Shown here: positions 44,151 through 52,626 of the stretch, in pieces | Numbering within the stretch: the stretch's first letter is position 1 | Layout: each line of letters starts with the position of its first letter | Translations under genes and position numbers: made by a program | Origin: Nocardia asteroides | GTDB taxonomy: Bacteria; Actinomycetota; Actinomycetes; Mycobacteriales; Mycobacteriaceae | Assembly (NCBI GenBank): GCA_019930625.1 | Contig: CP082844.1 | Coordinates: 4,154,001-4,218,000 of the forward strand | Length of the DNA stretch: 64,000 nt | Reading direction: 5' to 3' | The notes under the pieces: generated by a model | What the model was told of the DNA's origin: nothing | Database searches by the model: none | The model's input: only the letters and a program-made list of their open reading frames with translations

Positions 44151-46220
44151 GTGACCACCTCAGCCCCCATCAGCCCAGTCGCCCTCGTCCGGGTGCCGGC
44201 CGGGACGACGGCGGGCGCCGCGGTGCGCGAGGCGGGACTACCCACCAAGGGCCCGGAAACCGTCGTCGTCGTCCGGGCCGACGGTGAACTCAAGGACCTG
44301 TCCTGGACCCCGGACGAGGACGTCGACGTGGAGCCGGTGGCGGCGAACACCGACGACGGCCGCAACGTCATCCGCCACTCCGCCGCGCACGTGCTCGCCC
44401 AGGCGGTGCAGCAGGAGTTCCCCGGAGCGAAGCTGGGCATCGGCCCCTACATCAAGGACGGGTTCTACTACGACTTCCGCGTCGAGCGGCCGTTCACCCC
44501 CGAGGATCTGGCCAAGCTCGAATCGCGGATGAAGAAGATCGTCAAAGGCGCGCAGCGGTTCTCCCGCCGGGTGGTCGAGGTCGACGACGCCAGGGTCGAG
44601 CTGGCCGCGGAGCCCTTCAAGCTCGAGCTGATCAGTGACAAGTCCGGGATCGATGACCCGGAGGTCATGGAGGTCGGCGGCAAAGAGCTGACCATCTACG
44701 ACAACCTGGATCCGCGCACCGGAGAGAAGATCTGGGGCGATTTGTGCCGCGGCCCGCACATTCCGACCACCAAGTTCATCCCGGCCTTCAAGCTCACCCG
44801 CAGTTCGGCCGCGTACTGGCGCGGCGACCAGAGCCGCGAGGACCTGCAGCGCATCTACGGCACCGCTTGGGAGTCGCAGGAGGCGCTCGACGAACACCTG
44901 CACCTGCTCGCCGAGGCCGAGCGCCGCGACCACCGCAAGCTGGGTCTGGAGCTGGACCTGTTCAGCTTCCCCGACGAACTCGGTTCCGGCCTTCCGGTGT
45001 TCCACCCCAAGGGCGGGATCATCCGCAAGGAACTGGAGGAGTACTCGCGCCGCAGGCATGTGGCGGCGGGTTACGAGTTCGTCAACACCCCGCACATCAC
45101 CAAAGGCCACCTGTTCGAGGTCTCCGGCCACCTGGACTGGTACCGCGACGGCATGTTCCCCGCGATGCACCTGGACGCCGAACTCAACGAGGACGGCACC
45201 GTTCGCAAGCCCGGCCAGGACTACTACGTCAAGCCGATGAACTGCCCGATGCACAACCTGATCTTCCGCGCCCGCGGCCGGTCGTATCGGGAGCTGCCGC
45301 TGCGGCTGTTCGAGTTCGGCTCGGTCTACCGCTACGAGAAGTCCGGCGTGGTGCACGGCCTGACCCGGGTGCGCGGCATGACCCAGGACGACGCGCACAT
45401 CTACTGCACCAAAGAGCAGATGCACAGCGAGCTGACCGACACGCTGCGGTTCGTGCTGGATCTGCTGAAGGACTACGGCCTCGACGACTTCTACCTCGAA
45501 CTGTCCACCAAGGACCCGAAGAAGTTCGTCGGCTCCGAGGAGATCTGGGAGGAGGCCACCGAAACCTTGTCCAAGGTCGCCTCGGCCTCCGGCCTCGAGC
45601 TGGTGCCCGATCCCGGCGGCGCCGCTTTCTACGGCCCGAAGATCTCCGTGCAGGCCAAGGACGCGCTGGGCCGCACCTGGCAGATGTCGACCATCCAGCT
45701 GGACTTCAACCTGCCCGAGCGCTTCGACCTGGAGTACACCGCCTCCGACGGCACCAAGCAGCGGCCGGTCATGATCCACCGCGCCCTGTTCGGCTCGATC
45801 GAGCGATTCTTCGGCGTGCTCACCGAGCACTACGCGGGGGCGTTCCCGGCGTGGCTCTCGCCGGTGCAGGTGGTGGGCATCCCGGTCGCGGAAGCGTTCG
45901 CCCCGCACCTGGACCGGGTGATCGAGCAGTTGCAGGACGAGGGCGTTCGCGCGCAGGTGGACCGTAGCGACGACCGGATGCAGAAGAAGATCTTCAACAA
46001 CACCGCGCAGAAGGTGCCGTTCATGCTGCTGGCCGGTGAGCGCGACGTGAACGCGAACGCCGTGAGCTTCCGCTTCCGGGACGGCACCCAGGTCAACGGT
46101 GTGCCGGTCGACGACGCGGTGGCCACCATCGTAGCGTGGATCGCCCACCGGGAGAACGCGTCACCGACGGCCGAGGGGTTCGAGATTCGATCAACGAACA
46201 AGGGCGGGGACCCGGCATGA
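44151..46220 (+). CDS. thrS: Threonyl-tRNA synthetase
   Basis: 689 aa class II aminoacyl-tRNA synthetase. TGS domain (about 8-70); editing domain with HSAAH (about 76-80) and CRGPHIP; catalytic core with zinc ligand Cys in KPMNCPMH, motif 2 [28 protein letters not shown] in blocks, motif 3 near [13 protein letters not shown]-terminal anticodon-binding domain (about 580-680). GTG 44151 follows AAGGAGAG. The stop TGA (46218-46220) is shared with the IS110 insertion core, so the protein is intact. It heads the HIT-pgsA-patA-pimA-nudix cluster. Confidence 0.97.
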   Translation: MTTSAPISPVALVRVPAGTTAGAAVREAGLPTKGPETVVVVRADGELKDLSWTPDEDVDVEPVAANTDDGRNVIRHSAAHVLAQAVQQEFPGAKLGIGPYIKDGFYYDFRVERPFTPEDLAKLESRMKKIVKGAQRFSRRVVEVDDARVELAAEPFKLELISDKSGIDDPEVMEVGGKELTIYDNLDPRTGEKIWGDLCRGPHIPTTKFIPAFKLTRSSAAYWRGDQSREDLQRIYGTAWESQEALDEHLHLLAEAERRDHRKLGLELDLFSFPDELGSGLPVFHPKGGIIRKELEEYSRRRHVAAGYEFVNTPHITKGHLFEVSGHLDWYRDGMFPAMHLDAELNEDGTVRKPGQDYYVKPMNCPMHNLIFRARGRSYRELPLRLFEFGSVYRYEKSGVVHGLTRVRGMTQDDAHIYCTKEQMHSELTDTLRFVLDLLKDYGLDDFYLELSTKDPKKFVGSEEIWEEATETLSKVASASGLELVPDPGGAAFYGPKISVQAKDALGRTWQMSTIQLDFNLPERFDLEYTASDGTKQRPVMIHRALFGSIERFFGVLTEHYAGAFPAWLSPVQVVGIPVAEAFAPHLDRVIEQLQDEGVRAQVDRSDDRMQKKIFNNTAQKVPFMLLAGERDVNANAVSFRFRDGTQVNGVPVDDAVATIVAWIAHRENASPTAEGFEIRSTNKGGDPA

Positions 46221-46237
46221 GTTTCCTGAGTCAACCC

Positions 46238-47467
46238 CTATGCGGCGGTCGGTTGTTTTTCCGGTTGGTGGCGGGTGGGGTTGTAGGCGGTTTTGGTGCG
46301 CCAGCAGGCCCAGATGACGCGCAGCCAAGCGCGGCCGAGGGTGCGCAGGGCGTGTGGGTGGCGTTGCCCGCGTGCACGGGCCGCGGCGTAGCGCTGCGCG
46401 GCCCAGGCGTGGGCGCGGCGGCTGTTGTCGAACCAGACGTGCAGGGCTTGGCGGGCGTGTCGGTTGGTGGCGTGCCGGAACGCGACGGTATGGGTCTTGC
46501 CAGAGGCGCGGGTGACCGGGGCGACACCGGTCTCCGCGGCCAGTTGATCGAAGCTGGTGGTGCGCTCGAGGATCGGGCCGACCTCACCGATGATCTGGGC
46601 CAGGTTCAGGGTGCCCACGCGTGGCAGATCGCCGAGCAACCGGGCGTAGGGGTGTGCGGTGACGGCCTCGGTGATGATCGTTTCGAGGGCGTCGATGCCG
46701 GCCTGCAGTGCCCGCACGACCGCGACCTGGGCGCGGACCAACTGCGCCACCACGGCCTGCCCGAGGCGGGTGGCGGCCACCGGCGCCCCACGCAGTCGGG
46801 CCAGCAGCTCGCTTCCGCTGCGGCGGCCACTGTAGCCTCGGCGTTTGCAGAACTGCTCGAGGCGGGCCGGGGTGAGCCCGGCGGCGCTCTGCGGGGTCGG
46901 GTAGCGGTCGAGGAACTCCAGCGTGATCGGCGAATGCAGTTGCGCGAAAACGGTTTTGCCCCCGGGCCAGTGCGCATCGAGCAGGGCGGCGAGCTGGTTG
47001 GCAGCCGCGATACGCAGACCCAGCTGGTCGCCGCGCTGGCGGGTCAGTGCCTGCAGCTCGAGAGTTTCCGGCAGTGTCGGCACCAGCCGCGGCAGGCGGT
47101 GGATGTCGGTGCGCGCGAAGTCCGCCAGCTTGAACGCGTCGCCGGGATCGTTCTTCGCCCGCGCTGCGCCCCAGCGTGGCCGGGCGGCATGGAATGCGTT
47201 GGGGTGTATCGCGATCACCGGGTGACCGGCGGCGAGCAGGCGGTCCACGACCAAGCCGCGGGTGGTCTCGATCGCCACCGGCAGATCGGTACGGTCGCCG
47301 TGACGAGCCAGTTCGGCCAGCGCCCGGGCGATGCCGTCCTCGGTATGAGGGATCCTCAGCCGGTCGACCCGGCCCCCGGCGTCGTTGATCACGGTCACGT
47401 CGTGGGCAGCGTTTCCCCAGTCCCAGCCGACGAACAACGGCTGTCTCCTTCGAGGTCGAATCCGCAC
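46238..47467 (-). CDS. IS110 family transposase (RNA-guided recombinase type)
   Basis: 409 aa. The N-terminal DEDD RuvC-like domain shows GWDWGNAAHDVTV (first Asp), IETTRG (Glu) and KNDPGDAFKLADFARTD (paired Asp). The C-terminal Transposase_20 domain has LPRVGTLNLAQIIGEVG and ETGVAPVTRASGKT with the conserved catalytic Ser. Full length, no frameshift, so potentially active. IS110 enzymes recombine donor and target under guidance of a bridge RNA transcribed from their own noncoding end (established for IS621). Confidence 0.93.
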   Translation of the reverse strand: MRIRPRRRQPLFVGWDWGNAAHDVTVINDAGGRVDRLRIPHTEDGIARALAELARHGDRTDLPVAIETTRGLVVDRLLAAGHPVIAIHPNAFHAARPRWGAARAKNDPGDAFKLADFARTDIHRLPRLVPTLPETLELQALTRQRGDQLGLRIAAANQLAALLDAHWPGGKTVFAQLHSPITLEFLDRYPTPQSAAGLTPARLEQFCKRRGYSGRRSGSELLARLRGAPVAATRLGQAVVAQLVRAQVAVVRALQAGIDALETIITEAVTAHPYARLLGDLPRVGTLNLAQIIGEVGPILERTTSFDQLAAETGVAPVTRASGKTHTVAFRHATNRHARQALHVWFDNSRRAHAWAAQRYAAARARGQRHPHALRTLGRAWLRVIWACWRTKTAYNPTRHQPEKQPTAA

Positions 47468-47679
47468 CTCGCCGGTCTCGAGGGCCGCTGCCGGAAGCTC
47501 ACTAATCGGCCCTCACACACGGGGCATGTTCCTGACGCCGGTCTGCGGCCCTCGGCCCGGCAGGGCTGGCGGAACTCATACTGGCCATCGAATGGCACGC
47601 GATCTAGGCCATGCACCCACCGGGACCGAGAGGTCACAACCCTACCTGTTCGGGTTGCAGAAAGGATGGTGCCCTAGTG
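47468..47679 (-). ncRNA. Candidate bridge RNA of the IS110 element
   Basis: The 212-base noncoding end upstream of the transposase. In order on the minus strand: TGACCTCT (47636-47629) matches 7 of 8 bases of left target TGACCGCT; GCATGG (47614-47609) can pair with right target CATGC plus the core T by wobble; TCAGGAA (47535-47529) equals the element's left donor TCAGGAA; TTAGTGAG (47505-47498) pairs 7 of 8 with right donor CTCACTAG. Target loop then donor loop is the order known for bridge RNAs. GC-rich stems lie between. Inferred; no folding was run. Confidence 0.6.
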
Positions 47680-47936
47680 AGCGGTCAGGGCCGGAGGAGG
47701 CAGCGGAGCGTGACCACGCAGGTCCCCGCTCATGCCGGAAAGGGACCCGGCATGAGCGGTCAGGGCTGGAGGAGGCAGCGGAGCGTGACCACGCAGGGCC
47801 CCGCTCGTGCCGTCAGGAGTTACAGCATGAGCGGTCAGGCCCGGAGGCGGCAGCGCAGCGTGACCACGCAGGGCCCCGCTCGTGCCGTCAGGAGTTACAG
47901 CATGAGCGGTCAGTCCCGGAGGGGGAGGGACACGGC
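47677..47936 (+). repeat. 75-bp tandem repeat, three units plus a partial unit
   Basis: Units begin at 47677, 47752 and 47827; a truncated unit at 47902 runs into the HIT start. Shared core: GAGCGGTCAG, then GGCAGCGNAGCGTGACCACG, then CAGGNCCCCGCTC. Ends GAGCGG/CCGCTC can pair, giving one hairpin per unit. Units 2 and 3 are almost identical. The same family occurs antisense at 60292-60369 and 60218-60295. Confidence 0.9.
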
Positions 47937-47940
47937 ATGA
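47677..47940 (+). CDS. MIRU-like repeat peptide ORF coupled to the HIT gene
   Basis: 87 codons formed by three 25-codon units and a 12-codon partial unit. Each unit starts (M/V)SGQ and contains RRQRSVTTQ; the last is MSGQSRRGRDTA. The ORF ends with TGA overlapping the ATG of the HIT gene (ATGA). The present GTG is supplied by the end of the IS110 element; before insertion the first ATG overlapped the thrS stop (ATGA). Arg/Gln/Ser/Thr-rich, no domain. Likely a translated linker that couples neighbouring genes rather than a functional protein. Confidence 0.6.
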   Translation: MSGQGRRRQRSVTTQVPAHAGKGPGMSGQGWRRQRSVTTQGPARAVRSYSMSGQARRRQRSVTTQGPARAVRSYSMSGQSRRGRDTA

Positions 47941-48530
47941 CCGAGCGTACGGTGCCGGACGGGCTCGCGGATCTGGACGCGACCTCGGCCGAGCCGGGCA
48001 GCATCGTGGACACCGGCGCGGGGGAACCGGACCGGCTGCTGCGGCTGTGGACGCCCTACCGGATGTCCTACATCGCGGAGGCTGCCACGGGCCCGAAGGA
48101 TTCGACCGGCCATCCCTTCACCGACATCCCGAAGATGTCCGACGAGGACGGACTGGTCATCGCCCGGGGTGAGCTGGTGTACGCCGTGCTCAACCTGTAC
48201 CCCTACAATCCGGGGCACATGATGGTGGTGCCCTACCGCAAGGTGGCGAACCTCGAGGATCTCACCGAGGCGGAGAGCGCCGAGCTGATGGCTTTCACCC
48301 AGCAGGCGATCCGGGTCATGAAGAAGGTGTCGCGGCCGCACGGGTTCAACGTCGGGCTGAATCTCGGCGGGGTAGCGGGTGGGTCGCTCGCCGACCACCT
48401 GCACCAGCACATCGTGCCGCGCTGGGGCGGTGACGCGAATTTCATCACCGTCATCGGCGGGGCGAAGGTCATGCCGCAACTGCTGCGGGAGACCAGGGCG
48501 CTGCTGTCGGCGGCCTGGAAGGAGGCGTAG
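47937..48530 (+). CDS. HIT family hydrolase (Ap4A phosphorylase-like)
   Basis: 197 aa. The histidine triad is HLHQHIVPRW (about 150-159), preceded by the nucleotide-binding block LNLYPYNPGHMMVVPYR. The M. tuberculosis counterpart Rv2613c, in the same cluster, is an Ap4A phosphorylase; that activity is likely here. The ATG at 47937 overlaps the stop of the repeat ORF (ATGA). The repeat units are also open in the HIT frame, but the conserved protein starts at MTERTV. Confidence 0.92.
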   Translation: MTERTVPDGLADLDATSAEPGSIVDTGAGEPDRLLRLWTPYRMSYIAEAATGPKDSTGHPFTDIPKMSDEDGLVIARGELVYAVLNLYPYNPGHMMVVPYRKVANLEDLTEAESAELMAFTQQAIRVMKKVSRPHGFNVGLNLGGVAGGSLADHLHQHIVPRWGGDANFITVIGGAKVMPQLLRETRALLSAAWKEA

Positions 48531-48553
48531 ATGAGCGCCCGGGCGGAGTTGCC

Positions 48554-49249
48554 GTGCTGAGCTTCTTCGGCCGCGAGACGTTCGCCAAAGCGACGGCTCC
48601 GCTGGGCCGCGCACTGGTCGGCACGGGACTCACTCCCGACGCCATGACGCTGATCGGCACCACTGCCTCCATCGCCGCGGCGGTCACGCTCTTCCCGACC
48701 GGACACCTGTTCTGGGGAACCATGGTGATCTGGCTGTTCGTCATGTTCGACATGCTCGACGGTGCCATGGCCAGAGCTCGCGGCGGCGGCACGAAATACG
48801 GCGCGGTACTGGACGCCACCTGCGACCGGCTGGCCGACGGCGCCATCTTCGCCGGGCTGGCCTGGTGGGCAGTCTTCCACGAGCAGCACAAACCGCTGTT
48901 CGCCGCGACGCTCGTCGTCCTGGTGACTTCGCAGGTGATCTCCTACGCCAAGGCGCGCGCCGAGGCCAGCGGACTGTCCGCGGACGGGGGCCTCATCGAG
49001 CGGCCCGACCGGCTGATCATCGTGCTGGTGGGAGCGGGATTCACCGGGATCGGCGGCTACTGGGGCATCGAGTGGCTCACCTACGCCGTGCATGTGGCTA
49101 TGTGGATCCTCGCCGTGCTCAGCATCGTCACCGTCGTGCAGCGGGTGCTGGCGGTGCGCAACTCGCCGGGTGCGCGCACCGTGATCCCGGCTGGGCAGCC
49201 GCAGAGTCCGAGCGCGGGAACCCCGGGCACCACAGGACTTCCGTCGTGA
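48554..49249 (+). CDS. pgsA: Phosphatidylinositol phosphate synthase (CDP-alcohol phosphotransferase)
   Basis: 231 aa, about six membrane segments. The family motif D-G-x2-A-R-x8-G-x3-D-x3-D is complete in MLDGAMARARGGGTKYGAVLDATCDRLAD (split in two blocks, about 71-98). It joins CDP-diacylglycerol and inositol-phosphate at the start of the PIM/LAM pathway, which fits patA and pimA downstream. Start GTG 48554, 23 bases after the HIT stop. Confidence 0.92.
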   Translation: MLSFFGRETFAKATAPLGRALVGTGLTPDAMTLIGTTASIAAAVTLFPTGHLFWGTMVIWLFVMFDMLDGAMARARGGGTKYGAVLDATCDRLADGAIFAGLAWWAVFHEQHKPLFAATLVVLVTSQVISYAKARAEASGLSADGGLIERPDRLIIVLVGAGFTGIGGYWGIEWLTYAVHVAMWILAVLSIVTVVQRVLAVRNSPGARTVIPAGQPQSPSAGTPGTTGLPS

Positions 49250-49337
49250 TCTCACCCAGGTACGGACGCCGACCGATCGATGGTGGCGTCGGGGCATTCG
49301 TGACGACGGAGTGCGGACCGGCAGCGCGGGAGTGCGA

Positions 49338-50306
49338 ATGACCATCGGGGAGCGGCTCGCCGCCACGGGATACGCGGCGGGCTGGCGGCTGGTGCGTGCG
49401 CTGCCGGAGCCGACGGCACGGCGGCTGTTCGAGTGGGGCGGGGACCAAGCGGCCCGCCGCGCCAATCGGGAGTTCCACGCGGGCGGCCCGCCGAACCAGT
49501 TGCGCCGCAACCTGGCGCGCGTGCTCGGCGTGCTCCCCGCCGACGTGCCGGACGAGCTGATCAGCGCCAGTATGCGGTCGTACGCGCGGTACTGGCGGGA
49601 GGCGTTCCGGCTGCCCGCGATGGACCATTCCACGATCGACTACTTCGTCGACGGGTTGCCGTACCTGGACGCCGCGCTGGAGGAGGGGCGGGGCGTGGTG
49701 CTCGTGCTGCCGCACTCCGGCAACTGGGATATTGCGGGTGTCTGGCTCGTGCAGCACTACGGCGCATTCTCCACCGTGGCCGAGCGACTGAAGCCCGAAT
49801 CGCTGTTCGAGCGGTTCGTAGCCTACCGGGAGAGTCTCGGCTTCGAGGTCTTCCCGCTGACTGGTGGCGAGCAACCGCCGTTCGTTCAGTTGGCGGCGCG
49901 CCTGCGGCAGAACAAGATCGTGTGCCTGATGGGTGAACGCGACCTCACCGGCAAGGGCGTCCCCGTCCAGTTCTTCGGTGAGCGCACCTGGATGCCCGCG
50001 GGCGCGGCGAAATTGGCCGCCGAGACGGGAGCCGCGTTGATTCCGGTGCACGCGTGGTTCGAGGTCGATACCGACGGCCGCGAGAACTGGGGCCTGAAAA
50101 CCGAGGCGCCGCTGGACGTTTCCGTCGGGGTGGCCGCGGCTACCCAGGCGCTGGCGGACCGCTTCGCAGCGAATATCGCCGAGCACCCCGCGGATTGGCA
50201 CATGCTGCAACCATTGTGGGAGAGCGATCTCTCGCCCCGGCGGCGCGCCATGATCGCCGCCGCGCAGGCGGGGCTCAAAGCCGAGCAGGGAGACGTATCG
50301 CCATGA
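49338..50306 (+). CDS. patA: Phosphatidylinositol mannoside acyltransferase
   Basis: 322 aa, HtrB/LpxL-like acyltransferase at the inner membrane face. The catalytic H-x4-D is HSGNWD (about 130-135), followed by GVWLVQHYG; MGERDLTGKG is the substrate-pocket block. In mycobacteria PatA palmitoylates the mannose of PIM1/PIM2. ATG 49338 follows an 88-base gap after pgsA; its stop overlaps the pimA start (ATGA), so those two are coupled. Confidence 0.92.
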   Translation: MTIGERLAATGYAAGWRLVRALPEPTARRLFEWGGDQAARRANREFHAGGPPNQLRRNLARVLGVLPADVPDELISASMRSYARYWREAFRLPAMDHSTIDYFVDGLPYLDAALEEGRGVVLVLPHSGNWDIAGVWLVQHYGAFSTVAERLKPESLFERFVAYRESLGFEVFPLTGGEQPPFVQLAARLRQNKIVCLMGERDLTGKGVPVQFFGERTWMPAGAAKLAAETGAALIPVHAWFEVDTDGRENWGLKTEAPLDVSVGVAAATQALADRFAANIAEHPADWHMLQPLWESDLSPRRRAMIAAAQAGLKAEQGDVSP

Positions 50307-51427
50307 AGATCGGCATGGTCTGCCCCTATTCCTTCGACGTCCCCGGCGGGGTGCAGGCGCATGTGGTCGAGCTGGCGCGGGTGTTCATCGAACGTGGACA
50401 CAAGGTGAGCGTTCTGGCGCCCGCGTCCGACGAGACCCCGCTGCCGGAGTTCGTGGTGTCGGCCGGCCGCGCGGTGGCGATCCCGTACAACGGGTCGGTG
50501 GCCAGATTGTCCTTCGGGCCCATGGCCTACACCAGGATTCGCCGGTGGATCGACGGCAACGACTTCGACGTGTTGCACATCCACGAGCCGAACGCGCCGA
50601 GCCTGTCCATGCTCGCGCTGAAGATCGCCGAGGGCCCGATCGTGGCGACTTTCCACACCTCGACGACGAAATCGTTGGTGCTGAGTACTTTTCAGGGCGT
50701 GCTGCGGCCGTATCACGAGAAGATCTCCGGCCGTATCGCCGTTTCCGAGCTGGCGCGACGGTGGCAGGTCGAAGCGCTGGGCTCGGATGCGGTGGAGATA
50801 CCCAACGGCGTCGACGTCCCGGCGTTCGCTCGGGCGCCGATGCTGCCGGGGTACCCGCGCCCAGGGGGGACGGTGCTGTTCCTGGGGCGTTATGACGAGC
50901 CGCGCAAGGGCATGGAGGTGCTGCTCGGCGCGCTTCCCGAGCTGGTGCGCAAGCATCCCGATGTCGAGATCCTGATCGTCGGCCGCGGGGACGAGGACCG
51001 GTTGCGCCGCGAAGCGGGTGAGCTGTCCGTTCACCTGCGCTTCCTCGGCCAGGTGTCCGACGAGGAGAAGGCTTCGGCGATGCGGAGCGCGGACGTGTAC
51101 GTCGCGCCCAACCTCGGCGGCGAGAGTTTCGGCATCATTCTGATCGAGGCGATGGCCGCAGGCACCGCGGTGGTGGCCAGCGAACTGGACGCCTTCCGCC
51201 GGGTGCTGCGTGACGGTACGGCGGGCATGCTGGTCCCGGTCGGCGACCCGGCGGCCCTGGCCGCCGCGCTGCACGCCGTGCTCACCGACGAGGTGCGCAG
51301 GGAGGCTCTGGTGCGTACCGCGACGCAGGTGGTCGGCGAGTACGACTGGCCGGTGGTGGCCGAACAGATCTTGCGTGTCTACGAGACGGTGACCATCGGC
51401 GACACGAGAGTGCGGGCCGCCGGATGA
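50303..51427 (+). CDS. pimA: Phosphatidyl-myo-inositol alpha-mannosyltransferase
   Basis: 374 aa GT4 enzyme with GT-B fold. The N-terminal lipid-binding domain begins MVCPYSFDVPGGVQAHV (Gly-Gly loop, about 5-21) and has HIHEPNAPS; the C-terminal GDP-mannose domain has FLGRYDEPRKG and the E-x7-E motif ESFGIILIEAMAAG (about 273-286). It adds the first mannose to phosphatidylinositol. Coupled by ATGA overlaps to patA before it and the nudix gene after it. Confidence 0.95.
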   Translation: MKIGMVCPYSFDVPGGVQAHVVELARVFIERGHKVSVLAPASDETPLPEFVVSAGRAVAIPYNGSVARLSFGPMAYTRIRRWIDGNDFDVLHIHEPNAPSLSMLALKIAEGPIVATFHTSTTKSLVLSTFQGVLRPYHEKISGRIAVSELARRWQVEALGSDAVEIPNGVDVPAFARAPMLPGYPRPGGTVLFLGRYDEPRKGMEVLLGALPELVRKHPDVEILIVGRGDEDRLRREAGELSVHLRFLGQVSDEEKASAMRSADVYVAPNLGGESFGIILIEAMAAGTAVVASELDAFRRVLRDGTAGMLVPVGDPAALAAALHAVLTDEVRREALVRTATQVVGEYDWPVVAEQILRVYETVTIGDTRVRAAG

Positions 51428-52470
51428 TCACCTTTTCCGCGACCACCGTTCTCGTTCTCGCGCTGATCGCCGCGGTGATCGTCGCGATCGGTCTGTGGGC
51501 CTACTCCACCGCCAACCGACTGGACCGGTTGCACGTGCGGTCCGATCAATCCTGGCAGGCACTCGACGCGGCTCTGGCCAGGCGGGCGGTGGTGGCTCGG
51601 TCGGTGGCCATGGCGATCGCGGGGCCGGTGTCCGATCCGACCCGGTCGGAGCAGGCCAGAAACCTCTCGTCGCTGGCCGACCGCGCCGAGCGCGCCGGTC
51701 GCGCCGAGCGGGAGACGGTGGAGAACCAGCTGTCCTCCGCGCTGTCGGCGGTCGATATCGGCACGCTGCGCCCACAGTTGGTCGCCGAACTGGCCGACGC
51801 CGAGGCCCGGGTGCTGATCGCCCGCCGCTTCCACAACGACGCCGTGCGCGACACGCTGGCGCTGCGCACGCGGCGTCCGGTCCGCGTCCTGCACCTCGGG
51901 GGCACCGCCCCGCTGCCGTCGTACTTCGAGATCACCGAGCGCGCCACTCCCGCGGCATCGACCGGCCTGGCGGTGGACACCATTCGTACCACCGCGAGGA
52001 TCGTGCTGTTCGACGAGAACGACCGGACCCTGCTGATGCGCGGCAACGACCCGAAGACGCCGGAGGTGTCGTTCTGGTTCACCGTCGGCGGCGGCGTGGA
52101 GCCGGGGGAGAGCCTGCGCGTCGCGGCGGTGCGGGAACTGTACGAAGAGACCGGGTGCCGCGCCGACCCGGCCGATCTGCGCGGGCCGCTCTGGCGGCGG
52201 GTCGCGGTATTTCCCTTCAACGGCGAGCTGATCCGGTCCGAGGAGCTGTTCTTCGCGCTGCGGGTGCGTGGTTTCGAGCCCTACGCGGCGAATCCGACCG
52301 CGATCGAACGACGTTCCATCACCGGCCACAAATGGTGCACCGCAGCCGACATCGTCGCGCTGGATCGCGGCGGTGAGACCGTGTACCCGTATCACCTCGA
52401 TGAGCTGCTCGCCGAAGCGGCCGAGGCGGCGTCGGGCACCGCTGATCCCGAGGTCCGCTCCATCCGCTGA
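51424..52470 (+). CDS. Membrane-anchored NUDIX hydrolase with LemA-like N-terminus
   Basis: 348 aa. One N-terminal membrane segment (about 8-28) leads into a LemA-like helical part (about 30-150: WAYSTANRLDRLHVRSDQSWQALDAALARRA in blocks). The C-terminal NUDIX domain has a complete box, GGGVEPGESLRVAAVRELYEETGC (about 221-244, G-x5-E-x7-REU-x-EE-x-G). Substrate unknown. The ATG overlaps the pimA stop (ATGA). Its conserved place after pimA (Rv2609c position, from memory) suggests a role in nucleotide-sugar or lipid-intermediate housekeeping. Confidence 0.87.
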   Translation: MITFSATTVLVLALIAAVIVAIGLWAYSTANRLDRLHVRSDQSWQALDAALARRAVVARSVAMAIAGPVSDPTRSEQARNLSSLADRAERAGRAERETVENQLSSALSAVDIGTLRPQLVAELADAEARVLIARRFHNDAVRDTLALRTRRPVRVLHLGGTAPLPSYFEITERATPAASTGLAVDTIRTTARIVLFDENDRTLLMRGNDPKTPEVSFWFTVGGGVEPGESLRVAAVRELYEETGCRADPADLRGPLWRRVAVFPFNGELIRSEELFFALRVRGFEPYAANPTAIERRSITGHKWCTAADIVALDRGGETVYPYHLDELLAEAAEAASGTADPEVRSIR

Positions 52471-52484
52471 CGGGCGCGAGAACC

Positions 52485-52500
52485 TGTGATGTGTTTCACG
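52485..52500 (+). promoter_or_regulatory. CRP/GlxR-like site
   Basis: TGTGATGTGTTTCACG matches TGTGA-N6-TCACA except for the final base. It lies 14 bases after the nudix stop, about 140 bases before the small ORF at 52627 and 440 before pdxS. Confidence 0.5.
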
Positions 52501-52626
52501 ATCGTGATACCGTCGCGATGATTCGAGACGCCAGAGGGTAGTGCTGTCAGGGGCGCATGCGTTTTCGGCGTCGTGGTTCTGCTGACGGCGGGGCCGTTCC
52601 TGCTCGGTTGTGGAGGTAGTTGATTC

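Larger units (their letters stand above)
46220..47679 (-). mobile_element. IS110-family insertion sequence
   Basis: About 1.46 kb counting one copy of the 2-bp core. Junctions are readable: left flank CCCGGCATG-AG then TTTCCTGAG (46220-46221 is the core AG, CT on the element strand), right end CCTAGTG then AG-CGGTC (47680-47681). Removing the element restores GGCATGAGCGGTC, as in the intact neighbouring 75-bp repeats. No terminal inverted repeats, a short 16-base 3' end and a 212-base 5' noncoding end are typical of the IS110 group. Inserted exactly at the thrS stop codon, opposite to thrS. Confidence 0.88.

Noticed and set aside
44238..46148. 636-codon minus-strand open frame
   Set aside because: Antisense of thrS, which has all synthetase motifs.
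46136..47677. 513-codon plus-strand open frame across the insertion element
   Set aside because: Opposite strand of the IS110 transposase; Gly/Arg-rich with no domain.
46220..47681. Terminal inverted repeats or a longer target duplication of the insertion sequence
   Set aside because: None seen beyond the 2-bp core; consistent with IS110 and not a reason to doubt the call.
47677..47936. CRISPR array
   Set aside because: The repeats are 75 bp, contiguous and translatable, with no unique spacers; no cas genes in the window.
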